Of a DNA stretch of 64,000 nt, positions 18,468-26,312 are shown piece by piece (within the stretch, counting starts at the first letter, position 1; each line of letters starts with the position of its first letter). Both the position numbers and the translations under genes were made by a program. The notes under the pieces are model-generated. The model saw only the letters and a program-made list of their open reading frames with translations, searched no databases and was not told the origin of the DNA. This DNA comes from JAATFS01 sp037145635 (GTDB taxonomy: Bacteria > Pseudomonadota > Gammaproteobacteria > Xanthomonadales > Xanthomonadaceae): contig JBBCXB010000008.1 of the NCBI GenBank assembly GCA_037145635.1, forward strand, positions 1 to 64,000, in the 5' to 3' direction.

Positions 18468-19495
18468 CAGACGGTTTCCGTGACCTTGTTCAGGTGCGGT
18501 GGCAGGTCGGGGTTGTGCCCGCGCAGCAGCGCCAGCGCGTTGATCGCGCGGTAGAAGCTCTGGATCGTCAGCAGCGGCGCGCAGGCCGGATGCGGGGCGT
18601 CGACCAGCGGCAGGTCGCCGCCGGCGGTGGCCAGCCACACGCGCGCGCCACGACCGCGGAACTCCTCGGCCAGCGTGCGGGTGCCGGCGCCGGTCTCGTC
18701 GGGCTGGGCGAAGGCCAGCACCGGGAAGCCCGGGCCCACCAGCGCCATCGGCCCGTGCTTGACCTCGGCCGAGCTGTAGGCCTCGGCATGCAGGCCGCAG
18801 GTCTCCTTGAACTTCAGCGCCGCCTCCTGCGCCGCCGCCAGGCCGAGCCCGCGCCCGAGCACGAACAGGTTGCGCGCGCCCACCAGGCCCTCGGTCAGCG
18901 CGGTCCAGTCGGCGCGCCAGGCCTGGCGCAGCGCGCCCGGCAAGGCGTCGAGCGCGGCCAGCAGCGCCGGGTCCTGCTTCCAGATCGCGCCGAGCTGCAG
19001 GATCGCCGCCAGCGAGGCCAGGTAGCTCTTGGTCGCGGCCACGCTCTGCTCGGGGCCGGCGCCGAGCGGGATCACCACCTCGGCCAGCTGCGCCAGCGGC
19101 GAGTCCTCGACGTTGACCAGTGCCACCACGCGCGCGCCGGCGGCCTGCGCGGCCTCGGCGTTGCGCAGCAGGTCCGGGCTCTTGCCCGACTGCGAGATCA
19201 CCAGGTACAGCGCCCCGCGCAGCTGCAGCGGCGCGGCGTAGACCGAGCCCACCGACGGCGAGGCCGAGGCCGTGACCACGCCGAGCTGGGTCTCGAACAG
19301 GTACTTGGCGTAGGTGGCGGCATGGTCGGAGCTGCCGCGCGCGCAGGTCACCACGAACGGCGGCGGTGCGGCGCGCAGCGAGGCGGCCAGCGCGGTGATC
19401 GTGGCGTGGTTGCGCGCGAACTGCGCGGCCACCACGTCGGCGGTCTCGGCCGCCTCGCGGAACATCAGGGTCTCGGTGTCTTGGGGCAGGGCCAT
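18467..19495 (-). CDS. nagB-II: Glucosamine-6-phosphate deaminase, SIS-domain type (NagB-II)
   Basis: 342-residue protein with two SIS sugar-isomerase domains, like the isomerase half of GlmS but without a glutaminase domain. Motifs: CARGSSDHAATYAKYLFE, SQSGKSPD, ATKSYLASLA and KETCGLHAEAYSSAEVKHGPM, ending HLNKVTETV in the GlmS-like C-terminal loop. In NAG loci of Shewanella and Xanthomonas this family replaces classical NagB, converting glucosamine-6-P to fructose-6-P and ammonia. It sits between nagR (9 bases upstream) and nagA (one-base overlap). No classical NagB is present in the window, consistent with this role. Confidence 0.92.
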   Translation of the reverse strand: MALPQDTETLMFREAAETADVVAAQFARNHATITALAASLRAAPPPFVVTCARGSSDHAATYAKYLFETQLGVVTASASPSVGSVYAAPLQLRGALYLVISQSGKSPDLLRNAEAAQAAGARVVALVNVEDSPLAQLAEVVIPLGAGPEQSVAATKSYLASLAAILQLGAIWKQDPALLAALDALPGALRQAWRADWTALTEGLVGARNLFVLGRGLGLAAAQEAALKFKETCGLHAEAYSSAEVKHGPMALVGPGFPVLAFAQPDETGAGTRTLAEEFRGRGARVWLATAGGDLPLVDAPHPACAPLLTIQSFYRAINALALLRGHNPDLPPHLNKVTETV

Positions 19496-19503
19496 CGGCG
19501 GGG

Positions 19504-20571
19504 TCACGTGGATTCGGGGGGAAGGGAACGGGGAAGGTCGGGCTGGGCCGGCGCGGTGGAACCGCGCACCACCAGCTGCGGCACGAAGCCGCGGTTCTGC
19601 AGCTGCGCCGGCTGGTCGTCGTAGGCATCGGTGCGCAGCTGGCTGATCAGCAGCCGCGCGGCGTGGCGCGCGATGTCCTCGGTGGCCTGCTTGGCGGTGG
19701 TCAGCGCCGGCCACGACTGGCGCGAGAACGGGCTGTCCTCGAAGCCGGCGATCGACAGCTGGTACGGCACGTTCATGCCGGTGGACTTGGCCGCGGCCAG
19801 CACCCCGGCGGCGATCTCGTCGTTGCTGCCGAAGATCGCGGTGGGCGGCTCGCGCAGCGACAGCAGCCGGCGCGCGCCGCGGAAGCCGTCGTCGAAGGTG
19901 TAGTCGCCGGGGATCACCAGGTGCTTGTCCAGGGCGATGCCGTAGTCCTTCAGCGCCGCCTCGTAGCCGGCGTAGCGCTCGCCGCTGGAGCGGTGCTGCG
20001 GGCCGCCCCACAGGAAGCCGATGCGCTGGTGTCCGAGCTGGATCAGGTGCTCGGTGATCTCGTAGGCGGCATCGCGGTCGTCGATGTAGACGCAGGGGCC
20101 GTCGCCCGGATCGTCGGTGGCGGCGATGATGCGCACGGTGCGGATGCCGCGCGCGTTGAGCCCGGCCATCAGCTCGGCGCGCTCGGACATCGGCGCGGTC
20201 AGCACCAGCCCGGCCAGGCGCGAGCGCTGCACCCACTCGGCGAGTTCCTCGGCCAGCATCGGCGAGGTCGAGTCGCAGGGATGGATCTGCAGCCCGAAGC
20301 CGGTCTCGCGGCAGGCCGCGAGCACGCCGTTCTGCACGCCGATGATGTGGTACGGGTTGGGGTTGTCGTAGACCAGGCCGATCACGAACGGGGTGCCGCT
20401 GCGCAGGTTGCGCGCGGACGGGTCGGGTTCGTAGTCGAGGTCGGCGATGGCCCGCAGCACGCGCGCACGCGTGGCCTGCATCACCGACGGCTCGTTGTTG
20501 ATCACCCGCGACACGGTCTTCAGGGAGACCTTGGCGCGCTCGGCGACGTCCTTGATGGTGGGCCTGCGCAT
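19504..20571 (-). CDS. nagR: LacI-family transcriptional repressor NagR
   Basis: 355-residue regulator. The N-terminal helix-turn-helix TIKDVAERAKVSLKTVSRVINN is followed by the hinge and a periplasmic-binding-protein-like effector domain. The ATG at 20571 is preferred because GAGAG lies upstream and the protein begins MRRPTIKDV as usual for LacI proteins. An in-frame ATG at 20601 would add ten residues and has no ribosome-binding site. Embedded between nagP and nagB-II, it is the likely repressor of the locus, derepressed by a GlcNAc-derived signal. Candidate sites are at 29645-29658 and 17153-17166. Confidence 0.92.
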   Translation of the reverse strand: MRRPTIKDVAERAKVSLKTVSRVINNEPSVMQATRARVLRAIADLDYEPDPSARNLRSGTPFVIGLVYDNPNPYHIIGVQNGVLAACRETGFGLQIHPCDSTSPMLAEELAEWVQRSRLAGLVLTAPMSERAELMAGLNARGIRTVRIIAATDDPGDGPCVYIDDRDAAYEITEHLIQLGHQRIGFLWGGPQHRSSGERYAGYEAALKDYGIALDKHLVIPGDYTFDDGFRGARRLLSLREPPTAIFGSNDEIAAGVLAAAKSTGMNVPYQLSIAGFEDSPFSRQSWPALTTAKQATEDIARHAARLLISQLRTDAYDDQPAQLQNRGFVPQLVVRGSTAPAQPDLPRSLPPEST

Positions 20572-20611
20572 GCTCTGCTCTCGTTGTTCTGACCGCTCCA
20601 TGATGCGCGAA

Positions 20612-21889
20612 TCAGCGGGCCGGCGCCGCCTGCCCGGCCCGGTGGCCGCGCAGCGAGTAGTACAGGATGTACAGGTAGCACGGCACCATCAGCGCGGCGA
20701 ACACCGCCTGGAAGTCGTAGTGCTGCTTCAGGATCGCGAACAGCTGCGGGATGATCGCGCCGCCGGCGATGCCCATCACCAGCAGCGCCGAGCCGATCTC
20801 GGTGAAGCGGCCCAGGCCCTTGATCGCCAGCGGGAAGATCGCCGGCCACATCATCGCGTTGGCGAAGCCCAGCGCGGCCACGAAGCCGACCGACACGTAG
20901 CCGTGGGTGAGGAAGGCGCCCAGCGAGAACACCACGCCCAGCACCGCCGACAGGCTCAGGTAGCGTGCCTGCGAGATCACCCGCGGGATCAGCGCCAGCC
21001 CGGCCAGGTAGCCGAGCAGCATCGCGCCGAGGGTGAACGAGGTGAAGAGCTTGGTACGGTCCAGCGGCAGGTCGAAGCCGTGGCCGTAGGTACCGATGGC
21101 ATCGCCGGCCATCACCTCCACGCCGACGTAGAGCGACAGGCACAGCACGCCCAGCCACAGGTGCGGGAACTGGAAGATGCTGGTCTTCTGCGGCGACGCG
21201 CCGCCCACCGGCGTGGCGTTGACCTCGGAGGCCCTGAGCTCGGGCAGCGGCGAGAACAGCACCGCCACCGACAGCAGCAGCAGGATGCCGGCCATCGTCA
21301 GGTACGGGCCATGGATCTTGGCGGCGAACGCGTTGAGCAGCTGCTCCTTGGTCGCCGGGTCGGCCTGGGCCACCTGCGCCGACAGGTCGCCCACGCCGTG
21401 CAGCACCAGCGTTCCGATCACGAGCGGCGCCAGGATGCCGGCCACCTTGTTGCAGATGCCCATCAGCGCGATGCGGCGCGCCGCGCTCTCGATCGGGCCG
21501 AGGATGCTGATGTAGGGGTTGATCGCGGTCTGCTGCAGCGCCAGGCCGCTGCCGATCACGAACAGGCCGGCCAGCGCGCCCGGGTACCAGCGCGCGGTGG
21601 AGAACTGCCCGAACGCGGCCGCGCCCACCGCCATCACCAGCAGGCTCAGCGCCAGGCCCTTCTTCATGCCGGTGCGCTTGAGGATCCACGACGCCGGCAG
21701 CGCCAGGAAGAAGTACGACAGGTAGAACACCATCAGCACCAGGAAGGCGTTGACCTCGTTGAGGTCGAACGCCAGCCGCACGAAGGTGATCAGCGGCCCG
21801 TTGACCCAGGTCAGGAAGCCGATGATGAAGAACAGCACGCCGACGATGGCGATCGAGACAACGGGACTGGCGGGCCTGACGGGGGACAT
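20612..21889 (-). CDS. nagP: N-acetylglucosamine MFS transporter NagP
   Basis: 425-residue inner-membrane sugar:cation symporter of the FucP/NagP branch of the major facilitator superfamily. About twelve membrane segments are visible, beginning SIAIVGVLFFIIGFLTWVNG, a signature of this branch, with LALQQTAINPYISILGP and FANAMMWPAIFPLAIKGLG further on. AGGAG precedes the start. With no PTS component in the window, GlcNAc probably enters unphosphorylated by this carrier and is phosphorylated by the kinase at 29720. It lies 46 bases after nagQ. Confidence 0.93.
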   Translation of the reverse strand: MSPVRPASPVVSIAIVGVLFFIIGFLTWVNGPLITFVRLAFDLNEVNAFLVLMVFYLSYFFLALPASWILKRTGMKKGLALSLLVMAVGAAAFGQFSTARWYPGALAGLFVIGSGLALQQTAINPYISILGPIESAARRIALMGICNKVAGILAPLVIGTLVLHGVGDLSAQVAQADPATKEQLLNAFAAKIHGPYLTMAGILLLLSVAVLFSPLPELRASEVNATPVGGASPQKTSIFQFPHLWLGVLCLSLYVGVEVMAGDAIGTYGHGFDLPLDRTKLFTSFTLGAMLLGYLAGLALIPRVISQARYLSLSAVLGVVFSLGAFLTHGYVSVGFVAALGFANAMMWPAIFPLAIKGLGRFTEIGSALLVMGIAGGAIIPQLFAILKQHYDFQAVFAALMVPCYLYILYYSLRGHRAGQAAPAR

Positions 21890-21935
21890 GGGGCGATGTG
21901 CTCCTGGACGGCGTGCGTTGGGGATGTCTTCGGGG

Positions 21936-22691
21936 TCAGCGTCGCAGTTCGGCGACGAAGTCGTAGTAGTCGTTGTGGCAGTAGGTATCGGTCAGTTCGA
22001 TCGCGCTGCCGTCGCGGGCATAGCCCACCCGCACCACGTGCAGGATCGCCTCGCCGGTCTTCATGCGCAGGTGCTCGGCGAGCCGGGCCGGCAGGTTGAG
22101 CGCGCGGAAGTACTGCAGCGCGCGCACCACCGGGGTGCCGTGCTCGTCGAGGTAGCTGTAGAGCGAATCGCCGACCTGGGCCGGGTCGGGCACGATGCGC
22201 TGCGGCAGCACCGCGCGCTCGTAGGCCATCACCCGTTCGTCGGCGCTGCGCAGGCGCGTCAGCGAGGCCACCGCCGCGTCGGGCGACAGCCCCAGGCGCA
22301 GGATCTCCTCGCCGTGCGCCGGGCGCAGGCGCCGCTCCAGCCAGCGCGTGCCGGGCGCATAGCCCTTGATGCGCAGGGTCTCGCTGAAGCTGGTCAGCCC
22401 GCTGAGCTGGTGCTGGATGTGCGAGGTGACGAAGGTGCCGGCGCCCTGGCGCCGGTTGACCAGCCCCTGCTCGACCAGCGCGTCCACCGCCTGGCGCAGC
22501 GTGACCCGCGAGATGCCCAGGCGCTCGCACAGCTGGCGCTCGGCCGGCAACGCCTCGCCGGCCTTCCACTGCCCGGCGCGGATCGCTTCGCCGAGCGTGC
22601 CGGCCAGCTGCAGGTACAGCGGGGTCGGCGCGCCCGGCTGCAGGGCCAGGGCGGCCAGTCGGTCATCCGTGTCCGGCTTGGACGTGGGCAT
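21936..22691 (-). CDS. nagQ: GntR/HutC-family regulator NagQ
   Basis: 251-residue regulator with an N-terminal winged helix (PLYLQLAGTLGEAIRAGQWKAGEALPAERQLCERLGISRVTLRQAVDAL) and a UTRA effector domain (from about SFSETLRIKGYAPGTRW). HutC-type GntR regulators of NAG loci respond to phosphorylated amino sugars. The ATG at 22691 has GAGAG upstream; an in-frame TTG at 22709 is less likely. A near-palindromic operator candidate lies 25 bases upstream, suggesting autoregulation, and the gene heads the nagQ-P-R-B-A run. Confidence 0.92.
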   Translation of the reverse strand: MPTSKPDTDDRLAALALQPGAPTPLYLQLAGTLGEAIRAGQWKAGEALPAERQLCERLGISRVTLRQAVDALVEQGLVNRRQGAGTFVTSHIQHQLSGLTSFSETLRIKGYAPGTRWLERRLRPAHGEEILRLGLSPDAAVASLTRLRSADERVMAYERAVLPQRIVPDPAQVGDSLYSYLDEHGTPVVRALQYFRALNLPARLAEHLRMKTGEAILHVVRVGYARDGSAIELTDTYCHNDYYDFVAELRR

Positions 22692-22715
22692 GCGCACTCT
22701 CGGAACCAATTGTTA

Positions 22716-22731
22716 GGTCCAATATAGTACC
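22716..22731. promoter_or_regulatory. Candidate GntR (NagQ) operator and promoter of nagQ
   Basis: GGTCCAATATAGTACC is a 16-bp imperfect palindrome (12 of 16 positions symmetric) with GGTnC/GnACC arms reminiscent of NagR/DasR-type GntR sites. It includes, on the minus strand, a TATATT -10-like box (22726-22721) and lies inside a short A+T-rich island flanked by ACCAATT direct repeats. Bound NagQ would block transcription of nagQ-nagP. Confidence 0.5.
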
Positions 22732-22757
22732 AATTCCCGGGAAGCGCACCTGGCGCG

Positions 22758-23897
22758 TCACAGCCTCAGGTACCAGCGCCGCCGATCCAGCCAGATGCCC
22801 ACGCCGCAGCACACCAGGGTGTAGGCGAGCGCGCACAGCAGCGAGCCCGCCGCCCCGGGCGCCCACGCCTGGAACACCCGGATCCCGACCCACGCGTACA
22901 GGTCCAGCCCCGAGTCGCCGGCCGGCAGCAGCTGCAGCGTGACCACGAACAGCTCGGAGAACAGGTAGATCGCCAGCGGGTTGCGGCCCAGCACGGTGAA
23001 CAGCCCCGTGCCACGCACCCAGCCCCGGCGCTCCAGCACCTGCACCAGCCCCCCCAGCAGCAGCAGGTCCAGGCCCACGCTGCAGGCGACGAAGCTGCCG
23101 GTCCACAGCTTCTTGGAGAGCGGCAGCCACGGCTGCCATGCCAGCGCCACGCCCACCAGCAGTGCCCCGGCCAGCAGCAGCCGCGCCGGGGCGGCGGCGT
23201 GCCGCTCCGGGCGCTGCAGGAAACGGCCGGCCAGGTAGCCGGCCAGCACGTTCGCCGTGGCCGGCAGCGTGCCGAGCAGGCCTTCCGGATCGAACCCCCC
23301 GTCCTTGCGGTAGAGATGGTCGCGGCCGAACAGCCACAGGTCCAGCCGGGTGCCGGCATTGCCCAGCTTGTCCAGGGCCTCGCCCGGCGCGGCGAAGGCG
23401 TACAGCAGCGCCCAGTGCCCCAGCACCAGTGCGAGCGCCAGCCACGGCAGCGCCCGCGGCGGCACCTCGCGCACCAGCACCGCCGCCAGCAGATAGCACA
23501 GCGCGATCCGCTGCAGCACCCCCATCACCCGGGTGTCGCCCAGCGCATTGACGACCCACTGCGCGTCGGCCTGGCGGTGCACGAACGGGTACCAGTACAT
23601 CAGGAAGCCGCACAGGAAGATCAGCGCCGCGCGCCTGCCCACCCGCCGCAGGAACGCGGCGCGCGGCAGCTGCGTGGCCAGCGCGAAGCTCATCGCGCTG
23701 CCGACCGCGAACAGGAACGACGGGAACACCAGGTCCGCCAGGGTGAAGCCGAACCAGGACGCATGCGTCAGCTGCGCGTAGGCCGGCGCGCCCGGCCCGG
23801 CGGTGTTGACCAGGATCATCAGGAACAGGGTCAGGCCGCGGAACACGTCCAGCGACAGGAAGCGCGGCCTGCGGGGGGCGGACGGGGTTGCGTGCAT
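22758..23897 (-). CDS. nagX: NagX-type membrane protein (DUF5009/HGSNAT-like acyltransferase family)
   Basis: 379-residue integral membrane protein with about ten hydrophobic segments. The N-terminal RFLSLDVFRGLTLFLMILVN is the family hallmark, followed by HASWFGFTLADLVFPSFLFAVG with the conserved His and Asp. GGAG precedes the start. The family is homologous to the human heparan-alpha-glucosaminide N-acetyltransferase, and nagX is recurrent in bacterial NAG loci where its biochemical role is not settled. Adjacent to the GH89 gene (68 bases downstream of it) and 66 bases before nagQ, probably co-transcribed with both. Confidence 0.88.
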   Translation of the reverse strand: MHATPSAPRRPRFLSLDVFRGLTLFLMILVNTAGPGAPAYAQLTHASWFGFTLADLVFPSFLFAVGSAMSFALATQLPRAAFLRRVGRRAALIFLCGFLMYWYPFVHRQADAQWVVNALGDTRVMGVLQRIALCYLLAAVLVREVPPRALPWLALALVLGHWALLYAFAAPGEALDKLGNAGTRLDLWLFGRDHLYRKDGGFDPEGLLGTLPATANVLAGYLAGRFLQRPERHAAAPARLLLAGALLVGVALAWQPWLPLSKKLWTGSFVACSVGLDLLLLGGLVQVLERRGWVRGTGLFTVLGRNPLAIYLFSELFVVTLQLLPAGDSGLDLYAWVGIRVFQAWAPGAAGSLLCALAYTLVCCGVGIWLDRRRWYLRL

Positions 23898-23965
23898 GGC
23901 GGAACTCCGGTCGGCGGCGGCAGGGAGGCCTGCGCCGGGCGCGGGCGTGGGTCGGGCTGGGCCGG

Positions 23966-26281
23966 TCATGGCCGGTCCAGCCGCGCCAGCAGCGTGCGGA
24001 TGTCGGCCACCGCGTCCGCCGGCGGCACCCGTGCCGGCACGGCGTCGCTGTCGACCCAGCGCCGCTCCCAGCGCGCGATGTCGTCCACCACCGCGGCCTC
24101 GTCGAACGGCCGCCCGGCCTGGCGCGCGGCCCGGTAGGCGGTGAGGAAGCGCTGCCAGCGCGGCAGGTAGAACCCGGCGTACATGCCCTGCCACGCCTTG
24201 GACGCGTAGTCGGCCAGATTGCCCTCGCCGCCCCACACGCTGACCTGGGCGCGCGCGTTGGCGACGTAGTAGCGCTTCAGCGCGGGGGCGTCGGCATAGG
24301 CCGCGGCCTCGCCGGTCCAGTCCGCCAGCGTCTGCTGCTGGCCGCCGACCAGCGCATCCAGGCCGCGGACCAGCGCCGCCGCGGTGGCGCGGTCGCGGTC
24401 GCCGGCGGCGAAGTCGCCGTGCGCGTAGGCGCGCACCACCTGCTGCAGCAGCGCGTCCACGCGCAGGCCCAGGTAGTGCCGGGTGTACTCGACCAGGTCG
24501 TAGCGGTACAGCGGCGCGTCGGCGTAGCCGGGGGCCTGCGCCAGCAGCGCGTCGATCGCGCGGCGCAGCCGCGCCGGGTCGCCGGGCGCGGCCTCGGCCT
24601 CGACGATGCCGGCGGTGGGCCGCTTGAACAGCAGGTAGGCGCCGGCGCGCCGGTTCCACCAGCGCGGCGACCAGTAGCGGGTGCGGTACAGCGCCGCCTC
24701 CAGGTCGGTCCAGGCCGCCTGCAGCGCCGCGTCGGTGCGGCCGTAGCGTGCGCGCGTGTACTGCGCCACCCAGTCGTGCAGCGGCGGCGCCGGCCCTTCC
24801 CAGGCCAGCCCGTAGAGGTAGGCATAGACCAGCGAATTGCTGTGCAGGCCCTCGGGGAACACGCCGAAGCCGGCCAGCCGGCCGCGCTGCGGGTCGGCCA
24901 GCAGCGCGGCCACGTCGTCGCGGTAGCCGCCGAGGTCGCCGTAGACCGGGTTGCTGCCGCCGTAGTTGTGCACGTAGCCGTAGATCCAGCGCTTGCCGTC
25001 GAAGCCGTGGGTGGCCTGCCAGATGCCGGGATAGCGGTCGTTGCCGATGTCCAGCACCAGCATGCGCGTGTCCGGCACGCGGCTCAGGAACGCGGCGACC
25101 GCCGCCGGCTGCCAGAACGCGCGGTCGGCGCCGAACAGCCAGCCCTGCATCACCCAGGTCGCGCCCGGGCGGGCGGCCTGGATCGAGCGGTAGATCGCCT
25201 CGCCGTAGGCGGCCAGGCGCGCGTCGCGCTGCGCGGCCGGCACCGCCCGCGCACGCGCGGCGGCGGTGTTGGCGGTGCTGTCGCCATAGGCGGCGTGCTG
25301 CACGTCGCTGCCGTCGCCGGCCACCGGCGGCAGCATCTCGTTGAAGGCGTCGGCCAGGTAGTGGTCGCCCGGCCCGTAGGCCGCGGTGTACAGCGCCAGG
25401 AAACGCTGCGCGACGCGGGCGAACAGCGGGTCGGTGGGATCCAGCCAGTAGGTCTCGTGGAAACCCTCCCACGCGCGCATGCGGTAGATCCGCGCCTGCG
25501 GGTGCGCCAGCGCGAACGCCTTCGGCACGTAGCCGGCGAACGCCGGCAGCACCGGCGTCATGCCGAGCGCGCGCATCCGCGCCAGGATCCGCTTCTGCAG
25601 CGCCTGCTTGCGCGCGATCCAGGCCTGCGGCAGCGGCGCGCGGTAGCCCTCGATGTTGCCCATGCGCTGCCAGGGCGCGAACGCCGGGCCGGAGAAATAG
25701 CCGTCCAGCTCCTGCGCCGGCACCCCGAATTCGCGCCACAGCGCCTGCCACACCGCTTCCTGCCCTTCCAGCGCCAGCGGCATGTCGATGCCGTGCAGCG
25801 CCATCCAGTCGATCTCCTTCTCCCAGCGCGGCCAGTCCCAGAACGGGGTGGTGTAGCCGTAGGTGCAGGTGTTGAGGTAGGCGCGGTGGTCGAACGCGGC
25901 CGCGACCGGGGTGCCGCGGTAGTCGGCGTAGCGCGCCGGCAACGCGGCGCGCGTGCCTTCCCAGCTCACCGAGGCCGCGCCGATCCGGTTGAGGTGGGCG
26001 TAGGCGCCGTGCGCCAGCGCCACCGCGCCGGAGCCGTCCACGCGCAGCCCGCCATCGCGGGCGCGCACCTGGTACCACGCGCCCGCGCCGCCGGGCTGGC
26101 GGTGCAGCTCGATGCGCGCCGCGGCCGGGCCCAGGCTGCGCTCGAGCACCTGCCGCGCCGCCAGCGCGGCCGGGTCGGCCGGCGGCAGCGGCGCCGCCGC
26201 CGCGCTGGCGGCCAGCGCCAGCCATGCCAGCGCCAGCCGCCACGCGCCGGGCCGTGACCGCCCCCGCCACGCGCCGGTCAC
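23966..26281 (-). CDS. Alpha-N-acetylglucosaminidase, GH89
   Basis: 771-residue glycoside hydrolase homologous to human NAGLU, releasing terminal alpha-linked GlcNAc. A signal peptide (about 14-30, LALAWLALAASAAAA) indicates export to the periplasm or surface. The N-terminal domain is followed by a TIM barrel with the family's RAYLNTCTYGYTTPFWDWPRWEKEIDWMALHGIDMPLA stretch (split here for reading: residues about 133-170). The acid/base Glu is in ADAFNEM (Glu315), and the nucleophile Glu in GVFPEGLHSN (Glu477). A C-terminal helical domain completes the fold. Full length. It lies 31 bases behind receptor 2, so the pair forms an uptake-and-cleavage unit. Confidence 0.93.
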   Translation of the reverse strand: MTGAWRGRSRPGAWRLALAWLALAASAAAAPLPPADPAALAARQVLERSLGPAAARIELHRQPGGAGAWYQVRARDGGLRVDGSGAVALAHGAYAHLNRIGAASVSWEGTRAALPARYADYRGTPVAAAFDHRAYLNTCTYGYTTPFWDWPRWEKEIDWMALHGIDMPLALEGQEAVWQALWREFGVPAQELDGYFSGPAFAPWQRMGNIEGYRAPLPQAWIARKQALQKRILARMRALGMTPVLPAFAGYVPKAFALAHPQARIYRMRAWEGFHETYWLDPTDPLFARVAQRFLALYTAAYGPGDHYLADAFNEMLPPVAGDGSDVQHAAYGDSTANTAAARARAVPAAQRDARLAAYGEAIYRSIQAARPGATWVMQGWLFGADRAFWQPAAVAAFLSRVPDTRMLVLDIGNDRYPGIWQATHGFDGKRWIYGYVHNYGGSNPVYGDLGGYRDDVAALLADPQRGRLAGFGVFPEGLHSNSLVYAYLYGLAWEGPAPPLHDWVAQYTRARYGRTDAALQAAWTDLEAALYRTRYWSPRWWNRRAGAYLLFKRPTAGIVEAEAAPGDPARLRRAIDALLAQAPGYADAPLYRYDLVEYTRHYLGLRVDALLQQVVRAYAHGDFAAGDRDRATAAALVRGLDALVGGQQQTLADWTGEAAAYADAPALKRYYVANARAQVSVWGGEGNLADYASKAWQGMYAGFYLPRWQRFLTAYRAARQAGRPFDEAAVVDDIARWERRWVDSDAVPARVPPADAVADIRTLLARLDRP

Positions 26282-26312
26282 GGCCGTGCTCCCGCGGATG
26301 GGTGCGCGGCGC

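Noticed and set aside
19504..20601. Longer NagR start at 20601
   Set aside because: No ribosome-binding site, and the extra ten residues are not expected before the LacI helix-turn-helix. The ATG at 20571 fits better.
23966..26281. Complete heparan sulfate degradation pathway
   Set aside because: GH89 and a NagX-type protein alone are not enough; no heparinase, sulfatase or glucuronidase is encoded in the window.
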